NCBI RefSeq assembly: GCF_001544475.1
Contig: NZ_FCNW02000035.1
Location: 1 to 64,000 of the forward strand
Direction of reading: 5' to 3'
DNA from: Caballeronia humi
GTDB lineage: Bacteria; Pseudomonadota; Gammaproteobacteria; Burkholderiales; Burkholderiaceae
Length of the DNA stretch: 64,000 nucleotides
Shown: in pieces, positions 1-7,125 of the stretch
How positions within the stretch are numbered: the first letter of the stretch is position 1
Layout: each line of letters starts with the position of its first letter
The notes under the pieces: generated by a model
Told to the model about the DNA's origin: nothing
What the model saw: the letters and a program-made list of their open reading frames with translations, nothing else
The model's database searches: none
Position numbers and translations under genes: made by a program

Positions 1-139
1 CGCCCATCTTCGGCACGGTTCCGAGCGAAGCACCATTCGACGGATCGACGACTTCGAAAGTCGCGCCATCGTCGGCGTCTTGCCATTCGCCGTCGATGAA
101 CGCGTCGTGACGCAGGAGCGTGGGGTCTTTCAGATTCAT
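1..139 (-). CDS. gabD: Succinate-semialdehyde dehydrogenase, N-terminal part (cut by window edge)
   Basis: Only the first 46 codons are present; the gene runs off the left edge. The visible protein starts MNLKDPTLLRHDAFIDGEW and continues with an 'EVVDPSNGASLGTVPKMG' block, which is the usual N-terminus of NAD(P)-dependent succinate-semialdehyde dehydrogenase (ALDH superfamily). The ATG is preceded by AGGA about 10 nt upstream and lies 16 nt after the gabT stop, so the two genes form one operon. The enzyme would oxidise succinate semialdehyde made by GabT to succinate, completing the GABA shunt in the cytoplasm. The catalytic Cys/Glu region is outside the window, so the call rests on the N-terminus and the gabT neighbour. 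Confidence 0.85.
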   Translation of the reverse strand, partial: MNLKDPTLLRHDAFIDGEWQDADDGATFEVVDPSNGASLGTVPKMG

Positions 140-155
140 TGAGATCATTCCTATA

Positions 156-1463
156 TCAAGCCGCCACGCCGACCGTTTCGGTCAGCACGTCTTCAAGGAT
201 GGCGAGCGCTTCGTCGAACACCGCGTCCTGAATGGTGAGCGGAAACAGGAAGCGCACGACGTTGCCGTACACGCCGCAGACGAGCAGCAACAGGCCGCGT
301 TCCAGCGCGCGCGTCTGGACGCGCTTCGTGAAATCGACGTCGCCGTCGGTCGTGCCGGGCTTGCAGAATTCGACCGCGACCATGCCGCCCGGACCGCGCA
401 CGTCGGCGATCTGCGGCACTTCGCTCTTGAGCGCCGTGAGCTTCGCCTTCAGCTTGTCGCCCAGGACGACCGCGCGCTCCGACAGGCTCTCGCTCTCGAT
501 GATGTCGAGCACCGCGTGCGCCGATGCCACCGCGAGCGGGTTGCCCGCGTACGTGCCGCCGAGCCCGCCGGGCGCGGCTGCGTCCATGATTTCCGCGCGT
601 CCCACCACGCCCGACAGCGGCATGCCGCCCGCGAGGCTCTTGGCGATCGTCATCAAATCGGGAGCCACGTCGTAGTGCTGCATCGCGAAGAGCTTGCCGG
701 TGCGCGCGAAGCCCGTCTGGACTTCGTCGGCGATCAGAATAATCCCGTGCTCGTTACAGATTTTTCTCAGCGCACGCACGAATTCAAGCGGCGCCTGATA
801 GAAGCCGCCTTCGCCCTGAACCGGTTCGAAGATGATCGCCGCGACGCGCTTCGCTTCGATGTCGGCCTTGAAGAGATGCTCGATGGCGCGCAGCGAGTCC
901 TCGACGGTCACGCCGTGCAGCGGATTCGGGAACGGCGCGTGGAACACGTCCGACGGGAACGGCCCGAAGCCGATCTTGTACGGCGCGACCTTGCCGGTCA
1001 GCGCCATGCCCATCAGCGTGCGGCCGTGGAAGCCGCCCGTGAACGCGATCACGCCCGGACGGCCGGTCGCCGCGCGCGCGATCTTCACCGCGTTTTCGAC
1101 AGCTTCCGCGCCCGTCGTGAAGAACGCGGTCTTTTTGGGATGATCGCCGGGCGCGCGGGCGCTGATTTTTTCAGCGAGCGAAACATAAGACTCGTAGGGA
1201 ACGATCTGATATGCGGTGTGCGTGAAGCAATCGAGCTGTGCGCGGATCGCCTCGACGATCTTCGGATGGCGGTGGCCCGTATTGCACACGGCGATGCCGG
1301 CGGCGAAGTCGATGAAACGGCGGCCTTCGACGTCCCACAGTTCCGCGTTCTCGGCGCGCGCCGCGTAGAAATCGCACATCACGCCGACGCCGCGCGGCGT
1401 CGCGGCGTTCTTGCGGGCTTGCAGGTCGGCGTTTTTCAGAGTGCTTTGAGCAGGGTTCGTCAC
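156..1463 (-). CDS. gabT: 4-aminobutyrate aminotransferase
   Basis: Class III PLP-dependent aminotransferase of 435 aa that moves the amino group of GABA to 2-oxoglutarate, giving succinate semialdehyde for GabD. The PLP lysine is K275 in TIAKSLAGGMPLSG; the family blocks FTGGFHGRTLMGMALTGK and IIFEPVQGEGGF are intact. I choose the GTG start at 1463 (V-TNPAQSTLKN), because AAGGAG sits 8 nt upstream and the length then matches the roughly 426-aa family. A longer frame to 1550 would run through the gabR promoter and has no family similarity in its first 29 residues. It is divergent from gabR and upstream of gabD, so GabR activation in response to GABA is expected. Confidence 0.95.
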   Translation of the reverse strand: MTNPAQSTLKNADLQARKNAATPRGVGVMCDFYAARAENAELWDVEGRRFIDFAAGIAVCNTGHRHPKIVEAIRAQLDCFTHTAYQIVPYESYVSLAEKISARAPGDHPKKTAFFTTGAEAVENAVKIARAATGRPGVIAFTGGFHGRTLMGMALTGKVAPYKIGFGPFPSDVFHAPFPNPLHGVTVEDSLRAIEHLFKADIEAKRVAAIIFEPVQGEGGFYQAPLEFVRALRKICNEHGIILIADEVQTGFARTGKLFAMQHYDVAPDLMTIAKSLAGGMPLSGVVGRAEIMDAAAPGGLGGTYAGNPLAVASAHAVLDIIESESLSERAVVLGDKLKAKLTALKSEVPQIADVRGPGGMVAVEFCKPGTTDGDVDFTKRVQTRALERGLLLLVCGVYGNVVRFLFPLTIQDAVFDEALAILEDVLTETVGVAA

Positions 1464-1515
1464 GGCTTGGGTCTCCTTCGCGCGGGGCGCGGCTGGTTCA
1501 GAGTAGGTGTGGTGA

Positions 1516-1572
1516 CTATAGTAAGATTTGGCTCTTAAGTTCAGAGCCATTTCAATAAATCTATAGGAGCCA
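1516..1572. promoter_or_regulatory. Candidate GabR operator with three GAGCCA boxes between gabT and gabR
   Basis: The divergent gabT/gabR intergenic region carries three copies of GAGCCA: inverted at 1529-1534 (TGGCTC), direct at 1544-1549 and direct at 1567-1572. Each is flanked by an AT-rich ATT/AAT tail. CTATAG also occurs twice (1516-1521 and 1561-1566). Boxes 2 and 3 are direct repeats 23 bp apart, about two helical turns, which is how MocR/GabR dimers are known to bind. Box 3 overlaps the gabR ribosome-binding region, consistent with autorepression. The boxes are seen in the sequence; their role is inferred. Confidence 0.5.
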
Positions 1573-1577
1573 ATTCG

Positions 1578-3053
1578 ATGCCTGCGAGCGTCTTGTCCGA
1601 TTGGCTGGCGCAGCGGCTAGACCGCGGCAGCGTCCAGCCGATTTACCGGCAACTGCACCGGCTGTTGCAGCAGGCGATTTTGTCGCGCGAATTGACGGCG
1701 GGGGCAAAGGTGCCGTCGTCGCGCTTGCTGGCGGCGGAATTGGGCGTCGGGCGCAATACCGTTACGCAGGTGTATGAGCAGCTCGCGCTGGAGGGGTATG
1801 TGTCGTCGGCAACGGGGCGCGGCACGTTCGTCGCCGACAGCGCGCCCGATGAGATCGTTTTCGACGAACTGCCGTCGGCGGTCGAGGCAGCGCCCGCCGT
1901 GCTGTCGGCGCGTGGCGAGCGGCTGATCGCAGGCGCGGGCGTCTCGAAGCGGCAGGGCGGGGCGTTCATGCCGGGCGTGCCGGACGTGTCGCGTTTCCCG
2001 GCGCGCGTCTGGAGCCGTCTGCACGCGAAATACTGGCGGCGCTTGCGGCCCGATCTGCTGACTTACGCGCCGGGCGGCGGGCTCGCCTCGCTGCGGCATG
2101 CGCTCGCGGATTACCTGCGCACGTCGCGTTCGGTGCATTGCTCGCCGGAGCAGATCATCGTGACGACGGGCATCCACCAGTCGATCGATCTCGCCGTGCG
2201 CCTGCTCTCCGATGCCGGCGACACGATCTGGACCGAGGACCCGTGCTACTGGGGCGTGAGAAGCGTCTTGCAGGTTTCGGGGCTCGATCTGAAGGCGATT
2301 CCCGTCGATGAAGAAGGCATCGCGCCTTCGCCGGATGACCTTGCGAATCCTCCTAAGCTGATTCTGGTGACGCCGTCGCATCAATATCCGCTCGGGATGG
2401 TGATGAGCCTCGCGCGCCGCCGCATGCTCCTCGAATATGCGCGGCAGAACCGCTGCTGGATCATTGAAGATGACTACGACAGCGAGTTCCGCTATGGCAG
2501 CCGGCCGCTCGCGTCGCTGCAGGGGCTGGATGCGGCGGGGCAGGTGATCTACGTCGGCAGCTTCGGGAAAACGCTGTTTCCCGGGCTGCGGATCGGCTAC
2601 ATCGTCGTGCCGGAGGCGCTGTCGGCGAGTTTCGCGACGGCATCGGCCGAGCTGTATCGCGAAGGGCAGTTGCTGCAGCAGGCGGTGCTCGCGGAATTCA
2701 TCGCGGAAGGGCACTTCACGTCGCATATCCGGCGAATGCGCGCGCTTTACGGGCAGCGGCGCGAGTTGATGCTCGCGACGATCGCGGCGCGCTACGGCGA
2801 GACGCTGCCGATCGCGGGCGGCGATGCCGGGCTGCATCTGGTGCTTCGGCTGCCAGAGGGCGTCGATGACCGGGCGGTCGCGGCGCGGGCGCTGGAGGAG
2901 AACATCGTCGTGCGGCCGCTGTCGGGGTATTTCGCGCGGCGGGATCGCGCGGAGTCAGGGCTGCTGATCGGGTATGCGTGCGTGCCGGATGAGGAAATCG
3001 AGCCGGCTTTTGAGACGCTGGCGGGAGTGGTGGACCAGTTTATTAATCGGTAG
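1578..3053 (+). CDS. gabR: MocR/GabR-type transcriptional regulator
   Basis: A 491-aa fusion of an N-terminal GntR-type winged helix (about residues 15-85, 'PSSRLLAAELGVGRNTVTQVYEQL') and a fold-type I aminotransferase-like domain. The PLP-binding lysine K331 is present in YVGSFGKTLFPGLRIGY, preceded by the WIIEDDYDSEFRY cofactor block. Family members such as Bacillus GabR bind PLP and GABA and activate gabTD while repressing themselves. The ATG at 1578 follows TAGGAG and the gene diverges from gabT with about 110 bp between the starts, which makes the GABA assignment strong. The aminotransferase domain is expected to act as sensor, not as an enzyme. Confidence 0.9.
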   Translation: MPASVLSDWLAQRLDRGSVQPIYRQLHRLLQQAILSRELTAGAKVPSSRLLAAELGVGRNTVTQVYEQLALEGYVSSATGRGTFVADSAPDEIVFDELPSAVEAAPAVLSARGERLIAGAGVSKRQGGAFMPGVPDVSRFPARVWSRLHAKYWRRLRPDLLTYAPGGGLASLRHALADYLRTSRSVHCSPEQIIVTTGIHQSIDLAVRLLSDAGDTIWTEDPCYWGVRSVLQVSGLDLKAIPVDEEGIAPSPDDLANPPKLILVTPSHQYPLGMVMSLARRRMLLEYARQNRCWIIEDDYDSEFRYGSRPLASLQGLDAAGQVIYVGSFGKTLFPGLRIGYIVVPEALSASFATASAELYREGQLLQQAVLAEFIAEGHFTSHIRRMRALYGQRRELMLATIAARYGETLPIAGGDAGLHLVLRLPEGVDDRAVAARALEENIVVRPLSGYFARRDRAESGLLIGYACVPDEEIEPAFETLAGVVDQFINR

Positions 3054-3098
3054 CCGATATTCATAATGTCGAATTCGCCCGCCTGCCCCGAGAAATCA

Positions 3099-4280
3099 AT
3101 GACCACCTACACCACCATCCCCGACCTCAACGACGACGCCGAATCCCTTCGCGAAATCCGCCACCACATCCACCAGCATCCCGAACTCGCCTACGAAGAA
3201 TTTGCAACCTCGACGCTCGTCGCCGAAAAACTCGCCGAATGGGGCTGGCAGGTCACGCGCGGTATCGGCGGGACGGGTGTCGTCGGTACGCTTAAAGTCG
3301 GCGACGGCCCGCGCAGCATCGGCCTGCGCGCCGACATGGACGCCCTGCCGATCGTCGAGCAGACCGGCAAGCCCTACGCCAGCGCAATGCCCGGCAAGAT
3401 GCACGCGTGCGGCCACGACGGTCACACGACGATGCTCCTCGGCGCCGCGCGCCAGCTCGCGCGCACGAAGCGCTTCAGCGGCACGGTACACCTCTATTTC
3501 CAGCCGGCCGAGGAATATGGCGTGCCGAGCGGCGCGCAGAAAATGATCGCCGACGGCCTCTTCGAGCGCTTTCCCTGCGACGCCGTCTTCGGTGTGCACA
3601 ATCATCCGGGCATGCCGCCGGGCGTCTTCCTGTTCCGCAAGGGCGCGTTCATGGCCGCGGGCGACAAGGTGACGATCACGATCGAAGGCTTGGGCGGGCA
3701 CGCGGCGCGGCCGCACCTGACGGTCGATCCGGTGGTGGTGGCGGCGAGCGTCGTGATGGCGCTGCAGACGATCGTCGCGCGCAACGTCGATCCGTCGCAG
3801 CCGGCGGTCGTGACCATCGGCTCGCTGCATGCGGGCACGGCGAACAACGTCATCCCGAATTCGGCGACGATGGAACTGAGCGTGCGCTCGTTCAGCGAGG
3901 ACGTGCGCGCGCTGCTCAAGCGCCGCATTTCGGCGCTCGCCGAAGCGCAGGCGGCGAGTTACGGGGCAAAAGCGGTCGTGAAGTACGAGGAGGGCTATCC
4001 GGTCGTCGTGAACACGGACGCGGAAACGGAGTTTGCCGCGCAAGTGGCGCGCGAGCTGGTGGGGGAGGAGAACGTCGTCGGGAACGCGGACATCCTGATG
4101 GGCAGCGAGGATTTCGCGTTCATGTTGCAGCAGCGGCCGGGTTCGTTTCTGCGCATCGGCAACGGAGCGGGCGAGGACGGCTGCATGGTCCACAACCCGC
4201 ATTACGACTTCAACGACAAAAACCTTCCGATCGGAGCGGCTTACTGGACGCGGCTTGTCGAACGGTATCTTTCGCAATAA
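3099..4280 (+). CDS. M20 family amidohydrolase (hippurate hydrolase-like)
   Basis: Cytoplasmic metallo-amidohydrolase of the M20D/HipO group, 393 aa. Visible landmarks are 'LREIRHHIHQHPELAYEE' near the N-terminus, RADMDALPI, the metal-binding HACGHDGHT at about residues 104-112, 'FQPAEE' with the catalytic glutamate, and a C-terminal MGSEDFAFM block. Members cleave N-acyl amino acids such as hippurate or N-acetyl amino acids. Start: an upstream Met at 3066 exists, but MTTYTTIPDLND at 3099 gives the usual family length; neither has a strong Shine-Dalgarno. It follows gabR by 45 nt on the same strand and may be cotranscribed. The exact substrate cannot be read from sequence. Confidence 0.87.
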   Translation: MTTYTTIPDLNDDAESLREIRHHIHQHPELAYEEFATSTLVAEKLAEWGWQVTRGIGGTGVVGTLKVGDGPRSIGLRADMDALPIVEQTGKPYASAMPGKMHACGHDGHTTMLLGAARQLARTKRFSGTVHLYFQPAEEYGVPSGAQKMIADGLFERFPCDAVFGVHNHPGMPPGVFLFRKGAFMAAGDKVTITIEGLGGHAARPHLTVDPVVVAASVVMALQTIVARNVDPSQPAVVTIGSLHAGTANNVIPNSATMELSVRSFSEDVRALLKRRISALAEAQAASYGAKAVVKYEEGYPVVVNTDAETEFAAQVARELVGEENVVGNADILMGSEDFAFMLQQRPGSFLRIGNGAGEDGCMVHNPHYDFNDKNLPIGAAYWTRLVERYLSQ

Positions 4281-4292
4281 TTCTTATAAAAC

Positions 4293-4306
4293 TTTATGCG
4301 CATAAA
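4293..4306. repeat. Perfect 14-bp palindrome TTTATGCGCATAAA
   Basis: An uninterrupted palindrome just 13 bp after the amidohydrolase stop, in an AT-rich spot of an otherwise GC-rich region. It has no loop, so it is not a typical terminator hairpin; a dimeric regulator site is a plausible alternative. The stretch from 4281 to 4450 shows no convincing gene otherwise. Confidence 0.4.
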
Positions 4307-4450
4307 AGCGCGAGGGTCCATTTCGCCCATCGGCTTTTTTGTGGTCTTCTACCATGAAGAGGAAGAAACGCTGGTTGTGTGCGCGGTGAATTGTGCGGAC
4401 GTCGAGCCGTTCCATCGCTCGCGCTCACGGCTGAATGGGCGTTGGCGAGT

Positions 4451-4573
4451 ATGGAAAACCAGATCGACGACGAGGTAGCGCGACGCCTGGGGATTACCGC
4501 GTTCGAAGTTCTGGCGCTATCCAACCCTTCGTTGAAGCAGCGCATGCGACCCCCACCGCCCGAATCGAAATGA
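4451..4573 (+). CDS. Candidate 40-aa small protein
   Basis: ATG at 4451 opens a 40-codon frame beginning MENQIDDEVARRLGITAFEV and ending in a Pro-rich basic tail (PPPPES K). The composition looks like a structured helix ('DDEVARRLGITAFEVLAL') instead of a random GC-rich frame, and its stop codon overlaps the left arm of a strong terminator hairpin, as expected for the last codon of a transcript. There is no clear Shine-Dalgarno (only GGCGAG). I do not recognise a family. It may also be the remnant of a longer gene. Confidence 0.3.
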   Translation: MENQIDDEVARRLGITAFEVLALSNPSLKQRMRPPPPESK

Positions 4574-4601
4574 CAAAGCCCCGCATTTGCGGGGCTTTGT
4601 C
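4572..4601. terminator. Bidirectional rho-independent terminator
   Basis: 13-bp perfect stem GACAAAGCCCCGC / GCGGGGCTTTGTC with a 4-nt loop (4585-4588). It sits between the small ORF (plus strand) and the convergent chemoreceptor gene (minus strand) and probably serves both. Confidence 0.85.
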
Positions 4602-4632
4602 TGTTCCGAGTCTTAGCCGCTCTTGGCTACTC

Positions 4633-6183
4633 TCAAGCCGGCAACGAAAAACTCTCGATCGCCTCGCGCAGCACATCGACCTGATCCTTCAGCGAATGCG
4701 CGGCCGCAGCAGCTTCCTCGACCAGCGCGGCGTTCTGCTGCGTCACCTGATCCATCTCGACCACCGCCCGGTTCACCTGTTCGATCCCCGCGCTTTGCTC
4801 GCGCGAGGCGTGGCTGATTTCATCGAGGATCTCGTTCACGCGCCGCACCGACTGCACGATTTCGCCCATCGTCGCGCCCGCATTCGTTACGAGGGACGCA
4901 CCTTCTTCCACCGTCTGCGTCGACGTTTCGATCAGCGCCTTGATTTCCTTTGCCGCCGTCGCCGAGCGCTGCGCCAGACTGCGCACTTCCGCCGCCACGA
5001 CCGCAAATCCGCGTCCCTGCTCACCCGCACGCGCCGCTTCCACCGCGGCATTCAGCGCAAGAATATTAGTTTGGAACGCAATCCCGTCGATCACCCCGAT
5101 AATGTCGCCGATCTGCTTCGAACTATCGGTAATGCGGGTCATCGTGTGAATGACGTCATCAACCACGCTGCTACCGCGCGTCGCGACGTCCGCCGCCTGT
5201 TCAGCCAGACGCGCCGCCTGCGTTGCGCTGTCGGCGTTCTGCTTCACGTTGGCGGTCATCTCGTCCATGCTCGATGCCGTCTCGACCAGCGCCGCCGCCT
5301 GCTGCTCCGTTCGCTGCGACAGGTCCGTATTGCCCGCCGCGATCTCCGAGGCGCCAACGTTGATGTTCTCCGTACCGTTACGCACGCGCGACACCGTCTC
5401 GACCAAACCGCTCTGCATCGCCGCGAGCGCATAGAGCAGGCTCGACGTATCGTTGGCGTTCACGCGTACCGGCGTCGTCAAATCGCCGCGCGCGATGCGA
5501 TGCGCCGCGCTTACCGCCAGTTCGAGGTCGCCGCCGAGATTGCGCTTGATACTGCGCAGAACCAGCAGCATCGCGACGGTCGCGATCCCGCCGAGCAGCG
5601 CCGTGATCGCGAGCCAGCGCAGGGCGCTTGCGTAGAACGCGGCCTGCACGTCGTCCATGTACATGCCGGTGACGAGATACCAGTCCCACGGGGCGAAGCG
5701 CTGCGCGTAGCTGAGCTTCCCGACCGGTTTCTCGTTGCCCGGCTTCGGCCAAAGGTAACTGACGAAGCCGCCGCCCTGCTGGTTGCCCGCCTTCACGATC
5801 TCGACGAAGAGCCTGGTGCCCTGAGGGTCGGCAAAATTCGACACGTCCTGACCGTTCAGCGATGTCTTGATCGGATGCATCACGATGAACGGACGCGAGT
5901 CGTTGATCGAAATGTAGCCGTCGCGGCCGTAGCGCATCGCGGCGATCACTTCCAGCGCCTTCTGTTTCGCTTCGTCCTCGCTCATCTTGCGGTTCGCCGC
6001 GAGCGCCTGATAGTGCACGGCAACGCTGTACGCCTCGCCGACGAGCGCCGTCAATTGTTCGCGCCGGTCATCGATCATCGACGCGCGGTTTTGCCACGCA
6101 CCGATGATCCCGATTGCGATCAGCCCGATCCACAGCACGGCGATCATCGAGCCGAGCTTTTGATTCAACGTCAGTTTGTTCAT
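4633..6183 (-). CDS. Methyl-accepting chemotaxis protein with a single Cache domain
   Basis: A 516-aa inner-membrane chemoreceptor. Order: TM1 (about residues 10-30), periplasmic sCache_2-type sensor (about 35-185, with '[23 protein letters not shown]' and '[12 protein letters not shown]'), TM2 (about 190-212), HAMP linker ('[23 protein letters not shown]'), and a cytoplasmic signalling domain with the conserved hairpin tip block [20 protein letters not shown]. It has no C-terminal NWETF-type pentapeptide, so it probably depends on other receptors for CheR/CheB docking. sCache_2 receptors commonly bind small carboxylates, but the ligand here is unknown. It stands alone, away from che genes. 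Confidence 0.93.
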   Translation of the reverse strand: MNKLTLNQKLGSMIAVLWIGLIAIGIIGAWQNRASMIDDRREQLTALVGEAYSVAVHYQALAANRKMSEDEAKQKALEVIAAMRYGRDGYISINDSRPFIVMHPIKTSLNGQDVSNFADPQGTRLFVEIVKAGNQQGGGFVSYLWPKPGNEKPVGKLSYAQRFAPWDWYLVTGMYMDDVQAAFYASALRWLAITALLGGIATVAMLLVLRSIKRNLGGDLELAVSAAHRIARGDLTTPVRVNANDTSSLLYALAAMQSGLVETVSRVRNGTENINVGASEIAAGNTDLSQRTEQQAAALVETASSMDEMTANVKQNADSATQAARLAEQAADVATRGSSVVDDVIHTMTRITDSSKQIGDIIGVIDGIAFQTNILALNAAVEAARAGEQGRGFAVVAAEVRSLAQRSATAAKEIKALIETSTQTVEEGASLVTNAGATMGEIVQSVRRVNEILDEISHASREQSAGIEQVNRAVVEMDQVTQQNAALVEEAAAAAHSLKDQVDVLREAIESFSLPA

Positions 6184-6292
6184 ATTCCGCCAGCCGCCTG
6201 TATGAATAGTCCGGGCGCGGCAAAAGGCCGCGCATGAGGGCTTTACGGCAGTGCGGGGCGCGGTTTTAGGGGCGGGAAAACCCTAGACGCCG

Positions 6293-6445
6293 TTAAATCG
6301 GGTCCTTGTCAGGCGGGGCGTCGGGGTGTTGCGGCTCGTCCGGACGATGCCCGGGTGACGGTGGCGACAACGGATCGGCTTCGGGGTCGCGGTTCGGATC
6401 GGCGATCGGGTCCGGAATGGGGCTGGTCTGCATCTCGTAGTTCAT
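6293..6445 (-). CDS. Small Pro/Asp-rich protein (50 aa)
   Basis: Start at 6445 gives MNYEMQTSPIPDPIADPNRD followed by a Pro-Asp-Glu-rich tail ('EADPLSPPSPGHRPDEPQHPDAPPDKDPI'). The pattern of DP/PD dipeptides gives a strongly acidic, disordered peptide with no membrane segment. A weak GACGAG lies upstream; a second Met four codons later is also possible. The longer frame through 6613 is the shadow of the neighbouring gene. I do not recognise a function. It sits between the GT9-like gene and the chemoreceptor, on the same strand as both. Confidence 0.5.
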   Translation of the reverse strand: MNYEMQTSPIPDPIADPNRDPEADPLSPPSPGHRPDEPQHPDAPPDKDPI

Positions 6446-6473
6446 GATGGCACTCGTCGTCAGGTAGGAACGC

Positions 6474-7052
6474 TCAGGCTGCGGCATGCAGCGCGGGCGT
6501 GTGCAGCGTGAACGGGTCGCCCGGATGTGCGGTGTCCTCGCCCGCGAGCGCGGCGCGCGCATCGATCGCGATGGCTTCGCTGGTTGCGTCGCCGGGGCGT
6601 TCGTCGAGCGCAATCTGCGGCGTGCCGAGCTCGCGCGCCGCGGCGACCGGCGACGGCAGCGCGGCGTCGTCGCTCAGGACGAAGCGGGCGTCGCCGATCA
6701 GACGCGTCAGCGTCGCGGGCGACATCGTGCCGGCGAGAAAGAGCGCAGCCGTCTGCATCGCGCCCAGGACGGCGCCAGTGCGCTCGGGCTCGAGCGCATC
6801 GCCGACGATCGCGATCTGCCAGCCGTCGGCGGCGAGCTGGTCGGCGACCTCGGCGTAGCGCTCGACGGGCCACGCGGGCGCCGCGCCGTGGCTGCCCGGA
6901 TGGATCAGCACGAGCCGCTCGCGCTCGATGCCATGAAACGCAACCAGTTCGTCATAGTCCGGATCCTGCTCGACGGCGCCGTGCGGCGCGGCAGGCGCGT
7001 CGGGCATCAGCGCGAGTTCGTCGGCGAGCGGGGTGAGGGGATGGCTTCGCAT
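6474..7052 (-). CDS. GT9 (heptosyltransferase)-like half-protein, probably non-catalytic
   Basis: A 192-aa protein that resembles only the C-terminal, ADP-sugar-binding half of GT9 heptosyltransferases: 'LVLIHPGSHGAAPAWPVERYAEVADQL' matches the HPGS-x-x-W region, and 'FLAGTMSPATLTRLIGDARFVLSDDAALPSPVAAARELGTP' the D-[ST]-G-x-x-H-x-A loop. In that loop DSG is DDA and the conserved His is Ser, so activity is doubtful. The N-terminal acceptor domain is absent; full enzymes are about 320-350 aa. Start at 7052 is chosen because AGGAG lies 6 nt upstream. It follows the FdhF/YdeP gene by about 70 nt on the same strand. The role is unknown. Confidence 0.6.
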   Translation of the reverse strand: MRSHPLTPLADELALMPDAPAAPHGAVEQDPDYDELVAFHGIERERLVLIHPGSHGAAPAWPVERYAEVADQLAADGWQIAIVGDALEPERTGAVLGAMQTAALFLAGTMSPATLTRLIGDARFVLSDDAALPSPVAAARELGTPQIALDERPGDATSEAIAIDARAALAGEDTAHPGDPFTLHTPALHAAA

Positions 7053-7125
7053 CGTGGCTCCTGCAAGGGGCATGAGATTTTTTGATCAGCCGACCGGGTC
7101 AGCATGCATCGTGCCAGCGCGACGC

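Noticed and set aside
4435-6237. 600-aa plus-strand open frame over the chemoreceptor
   Set aside because: Arg/His-rich shadow of the chemoreceptor gene on the minus strand.
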